NCBI GenBank assembly: GCA_038200275.1
Contig: JBBPYC010000089.1
Location: 1 to 44,659, forward strand
DNA length: 44,659 bases
Source of the DNA: JBBPYC01 sp038200275
GTDB taxonomy: Bacteria; Pseudomonadota; Gammaproteobacteria; Burkholderiales; Burkholderiaceae_C
Reading direction: 5' to 3'
This document shows, in pieces, positions 1 through 7,823 of this stretch. The first letter of the stretch is position 1, and the number at the start of each line of letters is the position of its first letter. A program made the position numbers and the translations under genes. The notes below the pieces were generated by a model. It was not told the origin of the DNA, searched no databases, and saw only the letters and a program-made list of their open reading frames with translations.

Positions 1-876
1 CCCGAGATTACCGACGAGGCCAAGGCCTGGGTGGTCAGCATCGCCTGCACCAAACCCAAGGACCATGGGCTCGCGTCCGAGTTGTGGTCGATCGCGGCGC
101 TGGCCAGGTTCATCAGCGAGCGCGCTGAGGGTGCATGCTTCGCCAGGCTGTCGGGCGCGGGCAAGAGCACCATCTGGCGCATCCTCGACGACAACGACAT
201 CAAGCCGCACAAGATTCGCTATTACCTCGAAAAGCGGGATCCGGACTTCGACCGCAAGATGCAGGAAGTGCTGATGGTCTATCGGGACGTCTCGATCTAC
301 GCCCAAGGCGCTGTTCATGACGCCCGGCCCAACCCCATCTACACCGTCAGCGTCGATGAGAAGCCTGGTGTGCAGGCCATCGGCTTGACCGCACCCGATC
401 TGCCACCGGTGCCGGGCAAGGCGTCCACGATCGGGCGCGATTACGAATACGTTCGCCACGGCACGGTGTCGATCTTGGCCGGAATCGATCTGCACTCCGG
501 GCATATCTTTGCCAACGTCGAGGACCGCCACGGCAGCGTCGAGTTCATCGGCTTGCTCAAGCAAATTGATGCGTACTACCCCAGCGACGCCATCATCCGC
601 GTCGTGTTGGACAACCACTCGGCCCACATCTCCAAGCAGACCATGGCCTACCTCAGCGAGCACCCCGGACGCTTCGAGTATGTTCAAACGCCCAAGCATG
701 GTTCTTGGCTCAACTTGATCGAGTGCGCCTTCTCGAAAATGGCGCGAACCTTCCTTCGACACATCCGGGTGACCTCCAAGGAGGACCTGAAGCAGCGCGT
801 CCTCAAGGGCATCGCAGAGATCAACGCATCGCCAGTGGTCTTTCGCTGGAACAAGTTCGACCTCGGCGTGACGTAA
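1..876 (+). CDS. IS630-family transposase, 5' end outside window
   Basis: This is a DDE transposase that cuts and joins IS ends at TA dinucleotides. The reading frame is open from base 1, so the true start and the N-terminal helix-turn-helix region lie upstream; the first in-window start-type codon (GTG at 31) is not the real start. About 291 codons are visible. The catalytic acidic triad typical of IS630 is recognisable: Asp in SVDEKPG, Asp in VLDNHSAH, and Glu in LNLIECAFSKM, followed by the usual basic tail region (ARTFLRHIRV). No frameshift or stop interrupts the visible part, so the element may still be active. The gene reads opposite to the lipoprotein copy it interrupts. Confidence 0.9.
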   Translation, partial: PEITDEAKAWVVSIACTKPKDHGLASELWSIAALARFISERAEGACFARLSGAGKSTIWRILDDNDIKPHKIRYYLEKRDPDFDRKMQEVLMVYRDVSIYAQGAVHDARPNPIYTVSVDEKPGVQAIGLTAPDLPPVPGKASTIGRDYEYVRHGTVSILAGIDLHSGHIFANVEDRHGSVEFIGLLKQIDAYYPSDAIIRVVLDNHSAHISKQTMAYLSEHPGRFEYVQTPKHGSWLNLIECAFSKMARTFLRHIRVTSKEDLKQRVLKGIAEINASPVVFRWNKFDLGVT

Positions 877-905
877 TACGTATCGTGTTTAATGGAACGA
901 ACTGG
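1..905 (+). mobile_element. IS630-family insertion sequence, right part
   Basis: The element enters from the left edge of the window and holds one transposase gene. Its right end can be placed by comparison with the intact lipoprotein gene. The disrupted copy resumes matching that gene (3.8 kb region) at the TA of 906–907. IS630/Tc1-type elements insert at TA and duplicate it, so the last IS base should be about 905. The 29 bases after the transposase stop would then contain the right terminal repeat. The left end and its matching inverted repeat lie outside the window, so the repeat pair cannot be verified here. Confidence 0.75.
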
Positions 906-1590
906 TAGGTATGCGCCGAGATCGGCGAATTCGAAGTGACGTCCACCGGGTGCCAATAGCCGAGGTCGTCCTACACCGATTCGCTCGGCAGCGCGCCGCG
1001 CTCCCAGCGCCGTGTGGCACCCTTCCACAGATAGATGTCGTTGCCGCGATAGTTCGCGTGACCGCCGCCGAACAAAATCAACTGTCCACAGTTCGGGGCC
1101 CACGCGACCGAACTCCAGGCCTGCAGGATGCGGTCCGGCGCCGGGTTGCCAGCGCCGACGAGCGGCCGCAACTCAGGCGGCGCCCAGGCGTCGGGAAAAA
1201 CTGTTCAGACCAACTTGGCTCCAGGCGCCTTCGGGCAGCGCCGCGATCACCGACAGCAGTCCGCCCAGGTTCGGCGGTGTGCCGCTGGCGGGCCCGTCCT
1301 TGCTGCGTTCGGCCTGGCTGACGCCGGCCGGCTGACTGCGCGATGCCGTGCGGGTCATGGCGCGATCCATCACGCGCAGATCGAACGACTGCGTGGCGCG
1401 GCAGCTCGGAGCACTTCAAGGGACCGCCGATAGGTAGCCTTCTCCCGGCCGCAAGCCGCGTTCGGTGGACGGCAGCAGCTTCGCGATCGATCCGATCCAC
1501 CCACCACGGGGACCGGACGCCCCGTCTGCAACCGCGCTCGCGCAACGCCCACACAGCGCTGCGAGCAGCGGCCATACGTTGCCGTCAAGG
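906..1590 (-). pseudogene. decayed fragment of a beta-propeller lipoprotein paralogue, cut by the IS
   Basis: Read on the minus strand, this stretch repeats part of the intact neighbour at 1599–5180. Shared segments include ERSKDG, ALPEG-WSQV, GAGNPAPDRIL and FGGGHANY-GND, ending at WERGAL-SE. It corresponds to the junction of the Ig-like domain and the propeller. Three lesions are visible. A TAG stop replaces a Gln codon after SESV (about 968–970). One extra G near 1193–1195 shifts the frame between LNSFS and GAGNPAP. A frame change with a TGA lies near 1418–1423. Similarity is clear from 906 to about 1400 and fades by about 1480. The IS truncates it at 906. No 5' part, signal peptide or start remains. 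Confidence 0.8.
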
Positions 1591-1598
1591 GCAGCCCT

Positions 1599-4500
1599 TC
1601 ACGGCGTGCCCCAGGCCTCGATCTCGGTGATGCGGCTGTAGCTCGCTAGGCTGCCGTTCACCACCAGTCGGATCGCGTTGGTGGCGATTGCAGGGAACGT
1701 CACTTTCGTCCAGACGCGGCTGTTGCCGACGATCGAGCCCCCGGGCACCGTCGCCCAGGCGGAACCTGTCCAGTACTGAAGGTCGAACGCGGTGATGCCG
1801 TACTGACTGAAAGGCATCGACTCGGTGGGCGTTTGCGGGGCGCTGTAGTTGTCCTGAAGCGTGAACACACCGATCTCGCTGATGGACTTGCTGCCGTTAA
1901 AGCTGACCTGAAGCCAGTCCGGCCACGCGCCGTAGCTAGCATCGTTCCAGCCTCCTCCGTTGCCCCAGGCTCCGATCCGGGCGCCGTCGATTGCCGCAGA
2001 GACGGGGTAGCCGCTGGAATAAGTGCTCGAAGCGGTGGCGGTTCCACCGTTGGCAGCCGCCGCAAAGTTCACGGTCTGCGCACCCGCGGTCTGGGAAGCG
2101 CTCCACGCCTCTAGTTCCGTGATTCGGCTGTAGCTTGCCAATGCACCGGTGACGAGCACGCGGACCCGGCTGGTCGTGACCGGCGTGAAGGCGAATCGGC
2201 GAACGACGCGGTTGTTGCCGGTCACGCTGCCGCCGCTGACCGTCACCCAGTTGGCGCCATCCCAATACTGCACGTCGAAGTCGGTAACGCCATACAACGA
2301 GAAGGTCATCGCATCCGTCGGTTCCTCTGGGTTGGCGTAGTTGTCCTGTACCGTGTAGACACCAATTTCGGCCAAGGTTCGTGGCGTGCCGAAGTTCACT
2401 TCCAGCGCGTCCGGATGGGCACCGGCAGTCGCGTCGTTCCAGCCGCCACTGCCCCTTCCCCACGCAGCGCCTTTCCTGTCGCCATCGCCGGCCGACGCCG
2501 CGGGATAGCCAGCGCTGTACGTTGACGACGCCGACCAGACGCTGCCCCCGGACTGCAGGGCCCAGTTGGTACGCGCGGCGATCGGGGGCGGCGCGGCGGT
2601 CACGCCGATCGTGACCGCGACGGACTGCGTCTGGGCGCCACGGTCATCGGTGGCGACGGCGCTCAAAGTGAATGAACCTCCTGTCGAGGTCGACCAAGCC
2701 ATCTGGTGCGGTGCGGTGGTCGATTCGCCGATCTTGACCTGACCGTTGAAGAACTCGACCTTCACGATGCTGCCGTCGCTATCGGCTGCGGTGGCTGCCA
2801 GCGGGACCGGTGCGTCGAGCACGAACGTGGCGTCTGCAAGCGGTGCGGTCAGCGCCACCGTCGGCGCGGCGTTCGGCTGCGGCGTACCGCCCGGGCCGAC
2901 CCAGCCGACCGGCTTGTAGACCCAGATGTTGCCCTGGACGATGTCCTGCACGCCCATGAACACGTCGAGGTTGTCGATGTACTTCCATTTGCCGAGGATA
3001 CCGGTGGCGACGTCGCCGTTCGGCACCGCGCCTTGTGGTGCGCGCTGCTGGGCAATGACCCAACCGGTTGGCGACGGTGTCGCTGGCGGTTTCAGCGTCC
3101 AAACCCGGCCGTCACCGCACCACAGCGCGTACTGGCGCCGCTCGGGGTCGAAGTCCATGCCGCAGTCGGCGATGTTGCGCACGCCGCTGGCCATGTAGGC
3201 GGTGAACTCGCCGCCCGGGTCGCTGGGCGTCATCTTGACGTCATGGTTGTCCTTGCCAGGCGTGCTCAGATCCCAGTAGACGAACGGCACGTCGTTGGTC
3301 GCGGTGCGCAGGAAGGTCTTGCCCACAGGGTCCATGCCACAAGTTGCCTTGGCACCGGGCCCGCCCCAGTAGACGCCGACCTTCTCCCAGGTGTCCTGCG
3401 CCGGGTTGGCCAAGCTGTTGATGGTGTAGCGGAACAGGTTGCCGACACCATGGCGTACATAGACTACATCCTTGCCGTTTTCCTGCGCGTACGCCGTGCA
3501 GCCGTTGACAAAGGTGTCCCACGGGTAACCAGGGTAATTGCCGTTCAGCCAGTTCTCACGGTTCTGCCACATGCGGCCACCGACGATCTCTGGGTGCGGC
3601 GCCTCACGCTGCACGTGCGAGCCAGTGGTGCCGCCGACCTTGTTCGGGTCGGCGCGAGACGGATCGAACAGGTACGGACCGGTGATTCGCAGGGGGCCAG
3701 TGCCGTTGTCCGTGGTGACGAAATAGCCGCCTCTCGGATCCGCACCACCGAGCGTTAGAAAACGGTCGAGGATCGGCAGGAAAAGCTGGTTGTCATAGGT
3801 ATGCGCGGATGTCGGTGCGTTCGACATGCCGTCCACCGGCTGCCAATAGCCGAGATCGTCCTGCACCATTTCGCTGGACAACGCACCGCGCTCCCAGCGC
3901 CGCGTGGCGCCTTTCCACAGGTACACATCGTTGCCTTGATAGTTGGCGTGGCCACCACCAAACAGGATGAATTGGCCACGATTCGGATCCCAGGCGACCG
4001 AACTCCAGGAATTCAGGATGCGATCCGGCGCCGGGTTGCCTGCACCGAACAGCGGCCGCAGTTCGGATGGCGCCCAGACATCGGAAAAGTTGTTCAGGCT
4101 GACTTGGCTCCAGCCGCCTTCGGGCAGCGCGGCCACGACCGACAACAGGCTGCTCAGATTCGGCGCGGTGCCGCTGGGCGGGCCGTCCTTGCTGCGTTCG
4201 AGTCGGCTCGCGGCGAGGGAGCTTTGCGGCGTCGGTTGGGCTCGTGCCTGCTCAACCACACGCAGTTCGAAAGACTGACTGGAACGGCTGCCTGCAGCGT
4301 CCGAGATGACCACCTCAAACGAGTACGTTCCCGGTTGCGTCGGGGTGCCTGAGACCGTGCCGGTTGCCGGATCGAGCGTGAGCCCGGACGGCAGACTGTT
4401 CAATCCGCCCGCCAGCTCGAAACGGTACGGCGCGCGACCTCCTTGTGCTTCGATTTGCGACACGTAAGCATCTTGGGCCTGGGCCACTGCAAGGGCCGTG

Positions 4501-5180
4501 CTGCGTGCCACCAGTTCCGGCAGAGTAGCGCTTATAAAGTGATAGCGAACCGCGTCGACCAGCAAAGGCGCGCCAGCCACCTGACCAATTCGCACTCCTG
4601 GCCCATCGGGTTGTTTGCGGTCGAACCGGAAAGTACCCACCGAATTCCAAGAACCGCCCCGGCTTGTCTGATCCAGTGTCTGGCTGGTGTTGCCGTCGGC
4701 GTGCTGCACCTGCACGCGCGCGGCGCTGCCTGCAGGTGCGTTTTGTTGCCACCACACGAATACTTCGTAATAGCCGTCCTGCGCAATCGGCGCGGGAAAG
4801 TCAGCCGCCGCACCGGGCCCGCCAGTGGCCGCGTCGGCGACGAAGGTCTTGGGGCTGCGCTGCAAGTAGCCGTCGATCGATCGGAAACGGCCGGACAGGG
4901 TTACGCCGTAATCGCTGTTTCTGACAACCAAGTTGGCCCTTGGCACAGCTGATTGACCAGATTGCGCCTTGGCACTCTTGGCACTCAGGCTCCCGGGATT
5001 AACATTCGCAGGCGCATCTGCAGCGACAGCGTAATCGGTTCCGTCAGAGCCGCCGCAACTTGCCAGCAACAATGCCAATAGGGCAGGCCAGTAGCTCAAC
5101 GTGAAAGCTTCCCGATACTTGACAGCATTAACAGCAGATGTCTGCTCGCCTGCCTGTTTGACTTTGACTTTGACTTCCAT
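1599..5180 (-). CDS. large mosaic surface lipoprotein (beta-propeller, Ig-like and discoidin-like domains)
   Basis: This is a predicted exported lipoprotein of about 1193 residues if the ATG at 5180 is used. A TTG at 5231 is in frame but has no better ribosome site, and a TTG at about 5099 would give a short 15-residue leader. The lipobox LLASC places the lipidated Cys near residue 42. Domains in order (approximate): golvesin/Xly-like carbohydrate-binding fold 80–215; putative Ig (LPSGLTLDPATGTVSG) 230–310; a galactose-oxidase/Kelch-like propeller 330–780 with the FGGGHANYQGNDVYLW blade; a bacterial Ig 790–880; and two closely similar F5/8 type C (discoidin)-like domains 890–1035 and 1040–1193, each ending ASYSRITE-EAW. 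Sugar or glycan binding is a reasonable inference. I see no assured catalytic site. A decayed paralogue lies directly downstream. Confidence 0.8.
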   Translation of the reverse strand: MEVKVKVKQAGEQTSAVNAVKYREAFTLSYWPALLALLLASCGGSDGTDYAVAADAPANVNPGSLSAKSAKAQSGQSAVPRANLVVRNSDYGVTLSGRFRSIDGYLQRSPKTFVADAATGGPGAAADFPAPIAQDGYYEVFVWWQQNAPAGSAARVQVQHADGNTSQTLDQTSRGGSWNSVGTFRFDRKQPDGPGVRIGQVAGAPLLVDAVRYHFISATLPELVARSTALAVAQAQDAYVSQIEAQGGRAPYRFELAGGLNSLPSGLTLDPATGTVSGTPTQPGTYSFEVVISDAAGSRSSQSFELRVVEQARAQPTPQSSLAASRLERSKDGPPSGTAPNLSSLLSVVAALPEGGWSQVSLNNFSDVWAPSELRPLFGAGNPAPDRILNSWSSVAWDPNRGQFILFGGGHANYQGNDVYLWKGATRRWERGALSSEMVQDDLGYWQPVDGMSNAPTSAHTYDNQLFLPILDRFLTLGGADPRGGYFVTTDNGTGPLRITGPYLFDPSRADPNKVGGTTGSHVQREAPHPEIVGGRMWQNRENWLNGNYPGYPWDTFVNGCTAYAQENGKDVVYVRHGVGNLFRYTINSLANPAQDTWEKVGVYWGGPGAKATCGMDPVGKTFLRTATNDVPFVYWDLSTPGKDNHDVKMTPSDPGGEFTAYMASGVRNIADCGMDFDPERRQYALWCGDGRVWTLKPPATPSPTGWVIAQQRAPQGAVPNGDVATGILGKWKYIDNLDVFMGVQDIVQGNIWVYKPVGWVGPGGTPQPNAAPTVALTAPLADATFVLDAPVPLAATAADSDGSIVKVEFFNGQVKIGESTTAPHQMAWSTSTGGSFTLSAVATDDRGAQTQSVAVTIGVTAAPPPIAARTNWALQSGGSVWSASSTYSAGYPAASAGDGDRKGAAWGRGSGGWNDATAGAHPDALEVNFGTPRTLAEIGVYTVQDNYANPEEPTDAMTFSLYGVTDFDVQYWDGANWVTVSGGSVTGNNRVVRRFAFTPVTTSRVRVLVTGALASYSRITELEAWSASQTAGAQTVNFAAAANGGTATASSTYSSGYPVSAAIDGARIGAWGNGGGWNDASYGAWPDWLQVSFNGSKSISEIGVFTLQDNYSAPQTPTESMPFSQYGITAFDLQYWTGSAWATVPGGSIVGNSRVWTKVTFPAIATNAIRLVVNGSLASYSRITEIEAWGTP
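5157..5174 (+). repeat. three tandem copies of TTTGAC in the lipoprotein leader
   Basis: Three perfect copies of TTTGAC occur in a row. On the coding strand they encode the alternating Val-Lys run just after the ATG at 5180. Because the unit is 6 bp, copy-number change would add or remove two residues without a frameshift. The tract lies within the unusually long, charged region before the hydrophobic part of the signal peptide. Confidence 0.8.
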
Positions 5181-5272
5181 GGAGGCTTTCTGAAGTTTTT
5201 GTAGGGGCCGGATAGTACTTATATCAATCAATCAAACAAAAAATCTTTTGCAATTACTGCCTACAATTTTTG

Positions 5273-6208
5273 CTATTGAAAAGAATCTGTATTTTGGTTT
5301 TTCCTTGGTTCACGATGGGCGAGCGCTTTTCGATACAGCGCATTTCGGTTGCCACCCGTCAACTCGACCGCAAGTTTGACGGCCAGTGCCACGGGCAGCT
5401 CGGCCAGCAGGATTTTCAACACGCGCTCACCGTCATCGACCGATTCGGCAGTCGGTGCCGGGTGCAGCACCACCACGAACTCGCCGCGCAACCGTTGGGG
5501 ATCGGCGCGCAACCAGTCGGACAGCGCGTCCGCGCGCATGGTTTCGATCTGCTCAAAGCGTTTGGTCAGCTCGCGCAGCACGGTGAGCGGGCGAGGACCC
5601 AACGGCGCAAGCGCCTCGGCGAGTGGGGCAACGCGATGCGGCGCTTCGAACAGCACCACCGCGCGCGGCTCCTGCGCAAGCGCCTGCACGGCTGTCGCCC
5701 GCTCACCCGCGCGGGTCGGCAAAAAGCCCCGGAACACGAAACCGCTGCCGTCGCGCTCGTCGATGCCGGCCACGCTGAGCGCTGCCGTCACGCTGCTTGC
5801 GCCGGGCACCGGCACCACCGCAAAACCGCCTGCACGCGCGGCCGCGACCAGCCGCGCACCGGGGTCACTGATCGCGGGCGTGCCAGCGTCGCTCACATAG
5901 GCCACACGTTGGCCGGCGGCCAGACGGCTCAACACGCCTTGCGCGGCCTGCACTTCGTTGTGCTGGTGCACCGGCAGCCAGGGTGTGGTTGCGCGCTCCA
6001 GACCCCAGCCGTGCAGCAATGCGGCCGTATGGCGCGTGTCCTCACACGCAATCGCATCGACCAGCGACAGCACATGCAACGCGCGCAACGTGACATCTGC
6101 CAGATTGCCGATCGGCGTGGCCACCAGATAGAGCGCGCCCTGCGGATAATGTTGATCGCCCGCCGCGGCCCGTGCGGCCAACAAGGCGGCGGCAAAGCTC
6201 GCAGTCAA
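5273..6208 (-). CDS. rsmI: 16S rRNA (cytidine-1402-2'-O)-methyltransferase RsmI
   Basis: RsmI uses SAM to 2'-O-methylate C1402 in the decoding centre of 16S rRNA and acts in the cytoplasm. The 311-residue product begins its conserved part at LYLVATPIGNLADVTLRAL. It continues with CEDTRHTAALL, YVSDAGTPAISDPGARLV and the PVPGASSVTAAL segment, all hallmarks of the tetrapyrrole-methylase fold of the YraL/RsmI family. The start shown is a TTG at 6208. Enterobacterial RsmI has a shorter leader, so an in-frame TTG about eight codons further in is also possible. The gene diverges from yraN, and their proposed starts share the same few bases, as the rsmI/yraN neighbourhood often does. No clear terminator lies between it and the lipoprotein gene. 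Confidence 0.93.
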   Translation of the reverse strand: MTASFAAALLAARAAAGDQHYPQGALYLVATPIGNLADVTLRALHVLSLVDAIACEDTRHTAALLHGWGLERATTPWLPVHQHNEVQAAQGVLSRLAAGQRVAYVSDAGTPAISDPGARLVAAARAGGFAVVPVPGASSVTAALSVAGIDERDGSGFVFRGFLPTRAGERATAVQALAQEPRAVVLFEAPHRVAPLAEALAPLGPRPLTVLRELTKRFEQIETMRADALSDWLRADPQRLRGEFVVVLHPAPTAESVDDGERVLKILLAELPVALAVKLAVELTGGNRNALYRKALAHREPRKNQNTDSFQ

Positions 6209-6615
6209 TGAAATTCCTCAACCGATTTGCAGCGATGGCTGCGCCTGCCGCAAAGTCCACCACCAAGCGCATCGGTGACGCGGGCGAAGATCGGGCGCTT
6301 GCACACTTGCAAGCCGCCGGGTTGAAGCTCGTCTTGCGCAACTTCAAGACGCCCGGGCGTGGCGGCGGCGAAATCGATCTGGTCATGCGCACGCCGGACA
6401 GCACGCTGGTGTTCGTTGAAGTGCGACAACGCCGCGCCAGCAACCACGGCGGCGCTGCAGGCAGCGTGACCACCGCCAAACAGCGCCGCATCGTATTTGC
6501 GGCGCGGCATTTTCTGCTGCGATTTGCGGCCCCGCCGGCCTGCCGCTTCGATGTGGTCTCGATTGAAGGCGATCGGGTCGAGTGGCTGCGCGCCGCGTTC
6601 GACGCAGCAGCCTGA
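6208..6615 (+). CDS. yraN: YraN/UPF0102 family nuclease-like protein
   Basis: This small cytoplasmic protein of the UPF0102 family has an endonuclease-like fold (Holliday-junction-resolvase type). Its cellular role is not settled. The ATG at 6208 gives 135 residues; a second ATG at 6235 and an upstream frame opening at 6172 are alternatives. Recognisable family features are RIGDAGEDRALAHLQAAG near the N-terminus, the nuclease-like GGGEIDLVMR segment and FVEVRQRR, which carry the Glu/Asp/Lys-type residues of this fold, and a closing FDVVSIEG. It diverges from rsmI and precedes diaA and dolP with creA inserted between, matching the enterobacterial yraL–yraN–yraO–yraP order. Confidence 0.88.
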   Translation: MKFLNRFAAMAAPAAKSTTKRIGDAGEDRALAHLQAAGLKLVLRNFKTPGRGGGEIDLVMRTPDSTLVFVEVRQRRASNHGGAAGSVTTAKQRRIVFAARHFLLRFAAPPACRFDVVSIEGDRVEWLRAAFDAAA

Positions 6616-6649
6616 CGGGCCGACGCAGGGGCGCCGACGCGGGCGCATT

Positions 6650-7159
6650 TCAGCGCACCGGAATCGGCATCGCGCGGTCCACTGCGACCACCGTGACGCT
6701 GTTCTTCGGCGAGCCGTCGATCACGCGGTCCGAATACGTCAGGTAGACCAGCGCGTTGCGCGTCTTGTCAACCATGCGCACGATGCGCAACTTCTTGAAC
6801 ACGAGCGAGATGCGCTCGGTGAACACCTCCTCTTGCTCATTGAGCGGTTTGTCGATGCGGATCGGGCCGACCTGGCGGCATGCGATCGATGCATCGGATT
6901 TGTCTTCGGCCAGCCCGAACGCGCCTTTGATGCCGCCGGTCTTGGCGCGTGACACGTAGCAGGAGACGCCGGAGACTTTCGGGTCGTCGTACGCATCCAC
7001 CACGATCTTGTGGTCCGGGCCGATCAGCTTGAACACGGTGTCGACTTCACCGATGCGTTCGCTGTCGGCGGCCGCTGCCGGCAGCGCACACACGAAAGAG
7101 AACAACAAGACGCCCGCAACGCGCCATGACGGGGGTGCAAAAGTGCTGGATGGGATCAT
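6650..7159 (-). CDS. creA: CreA family periplasmic protein
   Basis: This is a CreA (DUF1131-type) protein, a conserved exported protein of unknown function. The ATG at 7159 gives 169 residues with a Sec signal peptide (hydrophobic VAGVLLFSFVCALPAAA, cleavage expected before ADSERIG). An in-frame start six codons upstream is less likely. Family features are IGEVDTVFKLIGPDHKIVVDAYDDPKVSGVSC near the mature N-terminus, paired cysteines (CYVS and ACRQVGPI), and the FKKLRIVRMVDKTRNALVYL-like segment. In Enterobacteria creA sits beside creBCD. Here no cre two-component genes are present. It lies opposite to its flanking genes yraN and diaA. Confidence 0.9.
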   Translation of the reverse strand: MIPSSTFAPPSWRVAGVLLFSFVCALPAAAADSERIGEVDTVFKLIGPDHKIVVDAYDDPKVSGVSCYVSRAKTGGIKGAFGLAEDKSDASIACRQVGPIRIDKPLNEQEEVFTERISLVFKKLRIVRMVDKTRNALVYLTYSDRVIDGSPKNSVTVVAVDRAMPIPVR

Positions 7160-7220
7160 GCTGCGATTCTCGCCCAAGCCTCCGCAAACCCGAGCAGCGC
7201 CCGAGTATCATCATTGACCC

Positions 7221-7823
7221 ATGCTTGAACAGCGCATCCAGCAGCACTTCATCGACAGTGCGGACCTCAAATACCAAGCCGCGCAAGTGCTTTCCGGCCC
7301 AATTGCCAATGCGGTTGGGGCCCTGTTTGCATGCGTCACCAGTGGCGGCAAGGTGCTGGCTTGCGGCAACGGCGGGTCGGCCGCCGACGCACAACATTTC
7401 GCAGCCGAACTCGTTGGTCGCTTTGAGCGCGAGCGCCCGGAGATCGGCGCGATCGCGCTAACCACCGACACGTCGATCCTGACCGCAATTGCCAACGACT
7501 ACCAGTTCAATGAGGTGTTCGCGCGTCAAGTGCGGGCGCTCGGCCAGCCCGGCGACGTGCTGCTTGCGATATCGAGCAGCGGCAACTCGGCCAACGTGCT
7601 GGCGGCAATCGAGGCCGCGCATCAGCGCGAGATGATCGTGCTGGCACTGACCGGCCGCGGCGGCGGCAGAATGGCTGCGCTGCTGCGCGACACCGACGTG
7701 CATATCTGCGTGCCCCACGACCGCACTGCGCGCATTCAGGAAGTACACCTGCTGGTGCTGCACTGTCTGTGCGACGGGGTGGACACCCAACTGCTCGGCG
7801 AACAAGAAGGAACTCCGTCATGA
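7221..7823 (+). CDS. diaA: DiaA/GmhA-type SIS-domain protein
   Basis: This 200-residue SIS-domain protein is related to phosphoheptose isomerase GmhA and to DiaA, which binds DnaA and promotes timely replication initiation. The SIS core is clear: CGNGGSAADAQHFAAELVGRF, the phospho-sugar loop ISSSGNSANVL, and the C-terminal IQEVHLLVLHCLCDGVD. The last segment resembles DiaA (HCLCD) more than GmhA, and the location between yraN and dolP is the DiaA position in Enterobacteria. A role in DnaA regulation is therefore inferred mainly from synteny; heptose isomerase activity remains possible. Its stop overlaps the dolP start (ATGA), which implies translational coupling. Confidence 0.85.
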   Translation: MLEQRIQQHFIDSADLKYQAAQVLSGPIANAVGALFACVTSGGKVLACGNGGSAADAQHFAAELVGRFERERPEIGAIALTTDTSILTAIANDYQFNEVFARQVRALGQPGDVLLAISSSGNSANVLAAIEAAHQREMIVLALTGRGGGRMAALLRDTDVHICVPHDRTARIQEVHLLVLHCLCDGVDTQLLGEQEGTPS

